From the NCBI GenBank assembly GCA_050330955.1, contig JBHJHJ010000247.1, positions 1-12,833 on the forward strand: a stretch of DNA of 12,833 bases, written 5' to 3'. The position numbers were made by a program, and so were the translations under genes. Positions 1 through 5,749 of the stretch are shown in pieces. Below the pieces are notes generated by a model, which ran no database searches, was not told the origin of the DNA, and was given only the letters and a program-made list of their open reading frames with translations. This DNA comes from JBCCAG01 sp050330955. Its GTDB lineage: Bacteria > Cyanobacteriota > Cyanobacteriia > CAKZMO01. Position 1 is the first letter of the stretch. Each line of letters opens with the position of its first letter.

Positions 1-123
1 CACGATTCCCGCTATGATGCCCAGGTGGTCTAGGTTTTGGATGCTTAGATTCTCTTGAATGACATATGCCCTAACCCTGCAGTGCACTCATCTTCCGCCA
101 TTATTCCAGTTGTGACAATTCAA

Positions 124-486
124 AGGGCGGAATGTGGGTTCAAAGACTGCAAAAGCGGCGGCTACAACCTCGAGAACACCAGGGTCAGCGATGAGCGCTT
201 TTTAGCCTTGGTACTCCTGATTGCCATTGCTTACACTCTTGCCTCCTGTGATGGGCTGCGTTGCAAAAACTGCCGTGTTCATCCCTACATAGCACGTCTC
301 AAAGAGCACCGTCGCCACTATCCTCGCCATAGCCATTTTTGGCTCGGTCTGTACGGTCATCTTTGGCAAGGTGCTATGACGCTTTGGTCCGAGCTTGCCC
401 ATGACCTCATGCGCCTCAAGCCTCAAAAACGGCTCTTTTTTCAAAGAGGTCTTAAGGCCCTATCCCTTATCTCTCCTATCTTGTAG
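124..486 (+). pseudogene. IS4-like transposase, C-terminal remnant
   Basis: The reading frame from about 124 to the stop at 484-486 resembles the C-terminal end of cyanobacterial IS4-type (DDE) transposases. It has a GFKDCKSGGYNLENTRV stretch, where the family carries the last catalytic glutamate region, then a FLALVLLIAIAYTLA hydrophobic helix, and ends in a basic KRLFFQRGLKALSLI tail. The frame extends upstream to a TTG at 55, but residues before about 124 do not look like transposase. The N-terminal two thirds, with the first two catalytic aspartates, are missing, so this is a dead remnant. No terminal inverted repeat or target duplication could be identified. It sits in the decayed block left of the tRNA fragment at 942-989, consistent with mobile-element debris. 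The family call rests on recalled sequence patterns, not on a search. Confidence 0.65.
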
Positions 487-488
487 CT

Positions 489-714
489 CCCCTGTCATCC
501 CCTGAGCAACCAACGACATACCGACAGCAGCTACACCCTTGGTGCATTATCCAGCTACTCCCTCAGATGCAGCGCCGTGTAATCGCTCGGTTTCGCCGTC
601 GTAACGATGCTGATGCCCAACATGCGAGTCTTATACCAGCACTGCCCACTCGCCCAGTACATCATCGTTTTCGATCCATCAAGAGCTAAAGCGAATTCGG
701 AGATCAGCGTCTGA
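489..714 (+). pseudogene. Frameshifted small conserved cyanobacterial protein
   Basis: Two plus-strand frames join into one plausible small protein. The first frame is open from 456 and reads TYRQQLHPWCIIQLLP, MQRRVIARFRRRNDADA up to about 620, then runs on to a stop that leaves a nonsense tail. From the ATG at 622 another frame reads MRVLYQHCPLAQYIIVFDPS and ends at the TGA at 712-714. Joined near 618-622, where one extra base appears to be present, this gives HPWCII...RRRNDADA-HMRVL...YIIVFDP. I recall that pattern from short, uncharacterised cyanobacterial proteins (roughly 70-90 residues) with an HPWC...FRRR.DA architecture. No ATG or GTG start is visible upstream, so the start has probably been lost too. 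Function is unknown. It has no visible ribosome binding site and lies in the decayed segment between the transposase remnant and the tRNA fragment. A sequencing indel could produce the same picture. Confidence 0.5.
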
Positions 715-941
715 GGGCAATCGCTCTTAATACTAAGGGCGAGCTAGGGTACTGATGTGAAGCATTTATAACCAGAGATAGGGCTAAAGCTCTTGCCGAA
801 GACTATCGCCGCATGTCTTTCAGCGCAACGTGATGTTTCTATATCGGCGAAGTAAAAACTGGAGTTTAGTAGAAATCTGGTAGGAAGGTTTATTGAGAAC
901 GGCTATAATGTAGACCTAGCTAGGGTTAGAAGAGACTCTGA

Positions 942-989
942 ACTTCGTTCGGGACGAAGGGGCCGTGGGTTCAAATCCCGCCATCCCGA
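942..989 (+). tRNA. 3' fragment of tRNA-Pro(CGG), 5' half missing
   Basis: The fragment contains a perfect anticodon stem (943-947 CTTCG with 955-959 CGAAG) and the loop TTCGGGA with anticodon CGG at 950-952. G37 follows, as in tRNA-Pro. Then come a five-base variable loop, a T stem (965-969 with 977-981) around the loop TTCAAAT, the 3' acceptor strand CATCCCG at 982-988, and discriminator A989. The anticodon arm matches E. coli proK as I recall it. A full gene needs CGGGATG at about 915-918 and a D arm with GGTAGCGC, and neither is there: 910-941 has no D-arm pairing and no acceptor partner. It is therefore a 3' half, not a functional tRNA. The sharp start at the anticodon stem fits an integrase crossover site. 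A TATAAT at 904-909 lies upstream, but without a convincing -35. Confidence 0.85.
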
Positions 990-1049
990 TTTTTCTTCAA
1001 CCTACTGCTACAGCGCCTATGGGTTAAAGTCAGCTCACCCGCTGGTTCA

Positions 1050-1079
1050 CAGATGGGGATGGCCTGTATCCCCAGTCTG
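1050..1079 (+). promoter_or_regulatory. Bulged hairpin in the modA leader
   Basis: Bases 1050-1060 (CAGATGGGGAT) pair with 1068-1074 (ATCCCCA) and 1076-1079 (TCTG), giving 11 base pairs with one bulged G at 1075 and a seven-base loop. It ends 18 bases before the preferred modA start at 1098. An ATG at 1053 in the modA frame lies inside the stem, which argues against that upstream start. The position suits a transcript-level control element or a repressor site for the molybdate operon. It does not look like the E. coli ModE operator or a full molybdenum-cofactor riboswitch. The function is inferred from position only. Confidence 0.4.
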
Positions 1080-1097
1080 ACTCTGAAGCGCCTAACC

Positions 1098-1895
1098 ATG
1101 AAGCAATACCTCGTTTTTTTCCTGTGTTTTACGTTGTCATGGTCTGGGGCGATCGCCTGCAGCTCTATCTCCGATAGTAAAGCCTCTAGACCTGATGGGG
1201 CCGTCATCCTTACCGTCTCGGCGGCAGCCAGCTTGCAGGATGCTCTCAAGGACATTCAGGTTGTATACCAAGCAGAAGCACCGGAGGCCACAGTTGTCTA
1301 TAATTTTGGCTCCTCTGGCTCCCTAGCGCAGCAGATTGCCCAAGGCGCACCTGTGGACGTGTTTCTCTCCGCCTCTGTGCCCTGGATGGATAGCCTAGAG
1401 GCCAAGGGCGAAATCCTTGAGGAGAGTCGCCGGAATCTGTTGCAAAATGCGATGGTTCTCATTGCACCACAGGATACTGCGATCGCCAGCTTTGAGGACT
1501 TGACCACCGATACTGCCCGCAAAATTGCCATGGGCGAACCGGAGAGCGTTCCGGCAGGGGGCTACGCTAAGGAGTTGCTGTCTGCCTTGGGCCTGTTTAA
1601 GGCTCTGCAGCCTAAGCTGGTGTTTGCGAAGGATGTACGCCAGGTGCTGTCTTATGTGGAAACGGGAAATGTTGATGCGGGTTTGGTCTATGCCACTGAC
1701 GCGCAGGTCTCTGAGTCTATTCAGGTCCTTGCCACAGCACCGCCGAATAGCCATGCGCCTATTGTCTACACCATTGCCGTTGTGGAGGATAGCTCTGAAG
1801 CGGCAGCGGCTCAGCAATTCCTGGACTTTCTGTCAACTGAAACCGCTGCAGACATTTTTCGAAACTACGGCTTTAGCATGGCAGTGGAACATTAA
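1098..1895 (+). CDS. modA: Molybdate ABC transporter substrate-binding lipoprotein ModA
   Basis: This is the periplasmic receptor that binds molybdate (or tungstate) and delivers it to the ModBC importer. The product has 265 residues from the ATG at 1098. That start gives an immediate signal peptide (MKQYLVFFLCFTLSWSG) and a lipobox-like AIAC with Cys21, so it is probably a membrane-anchored lipoprotein. The longer ATG at 1053 would bury the signal and lies inside a leader hairpin. Family motifs follow: VSAAASLQDALKDI near the mature N terminus, NFGSSGSLAQQIAQGAPVDVFLSAS (described by its GSSGSL and DVFLSAS parts), and the C-terminal region with ETGNVDAGLVYATDA. A weak GAAG (1085-1088) precedes the start. 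modBC begins 44 bases downstream on the same strand, so the two are probably co-transcribed. Length and motifs are complete, with nothing missing. Confidence 0.93.
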   Translation: MKQYLVFFLCFTLSWSGAIACSSISDSKASRPDGAVILTVSAAASLQDALKDIQVVYQAEAPEATVVYNFGSSGSLAQQIAQGAPVDVFLSASVPWMDSLEAKGEILEESRRNLLQNAMVLIAPQDTAIASFEDLTTDTARKIAMGEPESVPAGGYAKELLSALGLFKALQPKLVFAKDVRQVLSYVETGNVDAGLVYATDAQVSESIQVLATAPPNSHAPIVYTIAVVEDSSEAAAAQQFLDFLSTETAADIFRNYGFSMAVEH

Positions 1896-1939
1896 GCTAC
1901 CGGGAGCGCTGACGTGGTGCTGAACGGGGTTGACCTACT

Positions 1940-3859
1940 ATGCCGCTCGACCCATCTCCCCTGTGGATTTCCCTCAAGACAGCCCTGACCGCCACGCTGC
2001 TTGCCTCAGTTCTAGGCATTGCGGTGGCCTATGGCATGCTGAACTATCGCGACAAGGCCAGAGGTTGGATTGACGGCCTTTTGACGCTTCCCCTCGTGCT
2101 CCCACCCACCGTGGTGGGATTTCTGCTGCTGGTGGTTCTGGGCAAAAACGGTCCGGTGGGGCAAGCGCTCAGCCATCTGGGCGTGACGCTGATCTTTACC
2201 TGGGCTGCGGCGGTCATTGCAGCGACGGTCGTCGCCTTTCCCCTGGTCTACAAGACAGTTCTGGGCGCGTTTGAGCAAATAGACCCGACCCTAGTCGGCT
2301 CTGCCCGCACCCTCGGCGCGTCAGAATGGCGACTCTTCTGGCAGGTCTTGCTGCCTTTGGCTGGGCCCGGCGTTATGGCTGGCGTCATCTTGGCCTTTGC
2401 CAGAGCGCTAGGAGAATTTGGCGCCACCTTGATGGTAGGAGGCAGTATTCCGGGCGTAACTCAAACTATTCCCATCACGATCTTCTTTGCTGCTGAAGCA
2501 GGGCGGATGCAGGTGGCGCTGGCCTGGGTGCTGCTCATGGTGGGGGTGTCACTGGTGGTGATGGCTGGGGTCAATCGCGGCAGCGGGCGGCGATCGCCCA
2601 ACCGGACCGATACTCTGACCCAGCAATTTTTCAATGGCGTTTTTTTTGGTAGCTTCAAGAGAAATCTATTTCACTTCTCTGCTGCAGATCCGGGTGGGCT
2701 AGAGCGCGAAAGGTCCAGCGCTCTCGGGCCTGAGCACGCGCTTCCCAGCTTAAATCTTGTTGAACCGGCTTTAGTCGCTGACAACAAGACAACCTCTGAG
2801 CTGCAGGTCAACATTGAGAAACGGGTGCCGGGGTTTCACCTGCGGGTTCGGTTTCGAGCCGGGAGAGACCCGCTGGGGCTACTGGGGGCATCGGGCTCTG
2901 GGAAAAGTATGACTCTGCGGTGCATTGCCGGACTGGACACGCCCTCCAAAGGGCGCATTGTGCTCAACGGACGGGTACTGTTTGATGCCCAAAATCAGAT
3001 TAATCTGCCGAGCCGCGATCGCAAGGTGGGGCTGGTGTTCCAAAACTACGCTCTGTTTCCTCACCTGACGGTCGCCCAGAATATCGCCTTCGGCATGCCA
3101 GCTCCTAAGGCAAAGCGGTTTGACAAGGTAGTCCTCTACCTAGAGCAAATCGGGCTTGCGGGCCTGGGCGATCGCTATCCCCATCAGCTCTCCGGGGGGC
3201 AGCAGCAGCGGGTGGCGCTGGCGCGATCGCTAGCCATGCAGCCGGATCTTCTGCTGCTCGATGAACCCCTGTCTGCCCTGGACACCTACCTACGCAGTCA
3301 AATCGAACGGCTGCTCATCGAAGTCTTTTCCACCTATGGCGGAGTGGCGCTGTTTATCACCCATAAGCTGGAGGAAGCCTATCGCGTTTGTACAGATATT
3401 CTGGTGCTCTCCGAAGGCCAGATATTAGCCCAGGGCCACAAGAAAGACATCTTCTCCCGCCCACCGACCTTCGAGGTGGCTAAGGTCACCGAGTGTAAGA
3501 ATTTTTCCTTTGCTCACGCCTTAGACCAAACCCAGATTGAAGCCTCTGATTGGGGATGCCCGCTGGAAGTGAACGATCCTATCCCAGCGGAGCTGGCCTA
3601 TCTGGGCATCCGCGCTCACCACATCAAATTCCCCGAAAAGACAGATCAGAGCAACACGTTTCCCGGCTGGCTCGCTGCAATTAGCGAGACGCAGCATCGC
3701 GTTAGCCTTTACATCAAGCTGCATGCGCCCCCAGAACACCCCCAGGATTATCATCTCCAAGCCGAAGTATACCGCGAGCGGTGGAATCGTCTGAGAAGCC
3801 GACCATTCCCCTGGAATATTCAGCTTGACCCCGTTCACCTGATAATGATGTCAAGTTGA
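1940..3859 (+). CDS. modBC: Molybdate ABC transporter ModB-ModC fusion
   Basis: One 639-residue chain combines the membrane permease and the ATPase of the molybdate importer. Residues 1-215 are ModB: several hydrophobic helices, and the cytoplasmic EAA loop SARTLGASEWRLFWQVLLPL followed by AGPGVMAG, which docks on the ATPase. A polar linker of about 70 residues leads to ModC. The ATPase has Walker A GASGSGKS at 316-323, the Q-loop sequence LVFQNYALFPHLT, signature LSGGQQQR at 417-424, Walker B LLLLDEP at 437-443 and the switch His475 in FITH. The remaining 150 residues look like a diverged TOBE/Mop-type regulatory domain ending in PFPWNIQLDP. Such fusions are known in cyanobacteria such as Anabaena. 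All catalytic motifs are intact. No strong ribosome binding site is visible, and it follows modA by 44 bases. Confidence 0.93.
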   Translation: MPLDPSPLWISLKTALTATLLASVLGIAVAYGMLNYRDKARGWIDGLLTLPLVLPPTVVGFLLLVVLGKNGPVGQALSHLGVTLIFTWAAAVIAATVVAFPLVYKTVLGAFEQIDPTLVGSARTLGASEWRLFWQVLLPLAGPGVMAGVILAFARALGEFGATLMVGGSIPGVTQTIPITIFFAAEAGRMQVALAWVLLMVGVSLVVMAGVNRGSGRRSPNRTDTLTQQFFNGVFFGSFKRNLFHFSAADPGGLERERSSALGPEHALPSLNLVEPALVADNKTTSELQVNIEKRVPGFHLRVRFRAGRDPLGLLGASGSGKSMTLRCIAGLDTPSKGRIVLNGRVLFDAQNQINLPSRDRKVGLVFQNYALFPHLTVAQNIAFGMPAPKAKRFDKVVLYLEQIGLAGLGDRYPHQLSGGQQQRVALARSLAMQPDLLLLDEPLSALDTYLRSQIERLLIEVFSTYGGVALFITHKLEEAYRVCTDILVLSEGQILAQGHKKDIFSRPPTFEVAKVTECKNFSFAHALDQTQIEASDWGCPLEVNDPIPAELAYLGIRAHHIKFPEKTDQSNTFPGWLAAISETQHRVSLYIKLHAPPEHPQDYHLQAEVYRERWNRLRSRPFPWNIQLDPVHLIMMSS

Positions 3860-4114
3860 GCCCGTTCGCATCCCGTGGCAAAGCCATTAGAACGTCCCAA
3901 GGGAGGCGGCCAAAGCTATCACTAGACAATGCCCCCAGTGGCAAGCTTGACACTGGGCTGCATGTGGCAAAGGGTCGAGGACTGATGCATTAAGACATTT
4001 GCGCGCACAGTTGCTTGTCGAAGTGTACGGTAATCGCCCTTTAGATTAAGGCGATCGCCTCGTCAATTCCTCTAGGATAGAGGGAAATCGCTCTTTGGAG
4101 ATTACTCGGTTAGC
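3860..4114. other. Intergenic region between modBC and the DUF1517 gene
   Basis: No coding sequence is convincing here. Besides the palindrome at 3934-3957 it holds an inverted repeat ATCGCC/GGCGAT (4033-4038 and 4050-4055) overlapping a HIP1 site, and a small hairpin CCTCT/AGAGG (4069-4073 and 4079-4083). The word GTGGCAA recurs three times (in the 3874-3972 part). A promoter for the downstream gene should lie in the AT-richer 4030-4090 part, but I cannot assign -35 and -10 boxes with confidence. Confidence 0.4.
3934..3957. repeat. 24-base near-perfect palindrome downstream of modBC
   Basis: CCCAGTG (3934-3940) and CACTGGG (3951-3957) flank an inner palindrome CAAGCTTG (3942-3949). The only mismatched pair is G3941/A3950, so 11 of 12 positions are symmetric. 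It lies about 75 bases after the modBC stop. It could form a hairpin or bind a dimeric protein. There is no T-run after it, so a classical terminator is not obvious. Confidence 0.5.
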
Positions 4115-4726
4115 ATGGGCCTGCGCGATCGCCTCAATTTGTTTAGTGGCCGGACCCGTTTCGTCGTGTCCCGAATTTTTATTCACCTTGTCGGTCAGGA
4201 CGCTGCTCCACTGTTGGGTGCGCTCAACCGAGCGGTGCGTGAGGCCGTCGAAGCAGATGGCGATATGCAAGTGTTAGGTGCGCAGCTCGCCCAGGTATGC
4301 GATCGCCTGCTTGAATATGAGCTACTTTGGCGATCGGCGGCTAACGAAGGTGATGTCACCTGGGATGAGAGTGTCGCCGGAGACTACGTCAGCGAGCTGT
4401 TTACGGATTCGGCGGGGCGCTACGGCAGCACCATAGACAGTGATGCGATAGAAGGCACTACAGACCGCTCGAATGACGACTGGACTGTTCCCATCACCCA
4501 AAACGTCGTGGTCATTCTTACGGTTGCCTTTGAAGGAGAAGTACCCGAACTTGAAACCAGCCTTGCCGACGTGGAGGCGCTCAGGGCCGGGCTGAAGGCG
4601 CTGGTTGATTTGCACTACCGGGGCAGCCTAAGGGCGGTGCAGATTCACTTTTCCCCCACTCAGCTAGGGGATGAGCTAACGTCAGAGCACCTGATTGAAC
4701 ACTTTCCTGAGCTGATGCCGCTCTAG
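4115..4726 (+). CDS. DUF1517 family protein
   Basis: A 203-residue protein of the cyanobacterial DUF1517 type. The N-terminal part (1-105) begins MGLRDRLNLFSGRTRFVVSRIF, with GQDAAPLLGALNRAVREAVEADGD and a helical LLEYELLWRSAANEGDVTWDE region. A short acidic linker (about 106-122) follows. The C-terminal DUF1517 core starts at about residue 124 with ITQNVVVILTVAFEGEVPEL, continues through the DVEALRAGLKALVDL helix, and ends with QIHFSPTQLGDELTSEHLIEHFPELMPL, close to the family's usual ending. No signal peptide or membrane span is seen, although many DUF1517 members are membrane-linked. The molecular role is unknown. The ATG at 4115 gives the family-typical N terminus; a GGAG lies 14 bases upstream, rather far. 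The stop is followed by the lipoprotein gene after 56 bases. Confidence 0.8.
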   Translation: MGLRDRLNLFSGRTRFVVSRIFIHLVGQDAAPLLGALNRAVREAVEADGDMQVLGAQLAQVCDRLLEYELLWRSAANEGDVTWDESVAGDYVSELFTDSAGRYGSTIDSDAIEGTTDRSNDDWTVPITQNVVVILTVAFEGEVPELETSLADVEALRAGLKALVDLHYRGSLRAVQIHFSPTQLGDELTSEHLIEHFPELMPL

Positions 4727-4782
4727 CCGCCTAATTCAACCACCTAATCTTACTGCCCGTTATCCAGTCGTTTCACCCTGCT

Positions 4783-5643
4783 ATGCTACTCCGCAGACTC
4801 TCTCTAACCCTAATGGCGCTGTCTCTCGCATGGACCACAGCCGCCTGCTCTTATACCCAAGACTATCCCACGTCGTCTTCGCAGCCGCCGCAGTCGACCC
4901 CTATCTCTACAGCTCCCATCTCGGATGGCACTTACTCCATTCAGCAGGCCACCTACGACGACGCGCTGGGCGAATACACCCTGATGCTGCTGAATACGCC
5001 TCCGGGGCAGTCGTTGTTCCGCAGCACTGAGCTTCCCTTGGCCCGGTTGACCGATGAGGAGATCTCGGCAGGTAAGACCAGTGAACTGCGGGTTGAAAAT
5101 GGACAGCCTGCGCTGTACCTCACCCCCGACTTTCGGATTGAATACGTCCATAACGTCACCGAGACTCAGCCGAACCCCCAGACCGGGCAGGATGAGGTGG
5201 TAATTGTGCGCCGGGAGTCAAACTTCTGGACACCGTTTGCCGGGGCGATCGCAGGTCAGGCGATCGGTAGCCTGCTGTTTCGCCCGCAGTACTATATCCC
5301 GCCGGTATACCAGCCTGGTGTGGTGCTGTCCGGCTACGGCGGCTATGGCCGCAGCTATAGCGACGCGGTTTCCCGCTATCGCTCTCGCTATAATGCGCCG
5401 CCGGTCGCTTACCGGAATCGCCAGTTTCGCTCTAGCGGGCGGCTGCGCTCTACTATTGGTGGGTCGCGTATTCCAAGTCAGAACACCCGCACCACCACGA
5501 ACCGCCCTTCTGGCAGCGGCGTTGGCAATAGCGACCTGCGCCGCAACAACCACCGGAATCAGCAGGCTCGCCCCTCGAATCGCGGCTTTGGTAGCTCTCG
5601 GCGTTCGGCCCCCGGCTCTCGCCCCCGTCCTAGACGACGGTAA
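4783..5643 (+). CDS. Conserved cyanobacterial lipoprotein with basic low-complexity tail
   Basis: A 286-residue predicted lipoprotein. The N terminus MLLRRLSLTLMALSLAWTTA leads into lipobox TAAC with Cys22. A Ser/Pro/Thr-rich linker follows (about 24-48), then a folded-looking part (50-140) with GTYSIQQATYDDALGEYTLML and YLTPDFRIEYVHNV. A FWTPFAGAIAGQAIGSLLF stretch (about 149-167) could be a glycine-zipper-like membrane or pore segment. The last 100 residues are a basic, Arg/Ser/Asn/Gly-rich, probably disordered tail ending PGSRPRPRRR. I do not recognise a named family. The layout suggests a cell-envelope protein whose basic tail could bind acidic polymers or nucleic acid, but that is inference. 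Other long frames over 5204-5713 are high-GC shadows. xseA follows about 100 bases later on the same strand. Confidence 0.75.
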   Translation: MLLRRLSLTLMALSLAWTTAACSYTQDYPTSSSQPPQSTPISTAPISDGTYSIQQATYDDALGEYTLMLLNTPPGQSLFRSTELPLARLTDEEISAGKTSELRVENGQPALYLTPDFRIEYVHNVTETQPNPQTGQDEVVIVRRESNFWTPFAGAIAGQAIGSLLFRPQYYIPPVYQPGVVLSGYGGYGRSYSDAVSRYRSRYNAPPVAYRNRQFRSSGRLRSTIGGSRIPSQNTRTTTNRPSGSGVGNSDLRRNNHRNQQARPSNRGFGSSRRSAPGSRPRPRRR

Positions 5644-5749
5644 TTGCCAACTTATAGCGTTGCGCAAGACTGACGTTAGAATACCCGTTAAAGCAGCGCT
5701 ATCCTACAGATAGTATTGCGCACTTTTCTACTGTGTTCCTCTGTTGGCT

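Noticed and set aside
900..1100. Permuted or intron-containing tRNA-Pro
   Set aside because: The anticodon stem is present on both sides of the loop, so a group I intron in the anticodon loop is excluded. No 5' half with an acceptor strand and GGTAGCGC D arm is found downstream either, so a permuted gene is not supported.
1..1147. Lack of HIP1 octamers as proof of foreign DNA
   Set aside because: No GCGATCGC occurs in the first 1147 bases, but a longer gap of about 1.9 kb (7100-8985) exists in ordinary genes, so the absence alone is not significant.
3819..3870. IS21-like terminal repeats at the modBC 3' end
   Set aside because: AGCTTGACCCCGTTC and AAGTTGAGCCCGTTC share 12 of 15 bases across the stop codon, but the first copy is inside plausible ModC coding sequence and no transposase or second end is present.
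5204..5713. 169-residue plus-strand frame and 149-residue minus-strand frame over the lipoprotein tail
   Set aside because: Both are Ala/Arg-rich shadows of the GC-rich lipoprotein gene and lack domain patterns.
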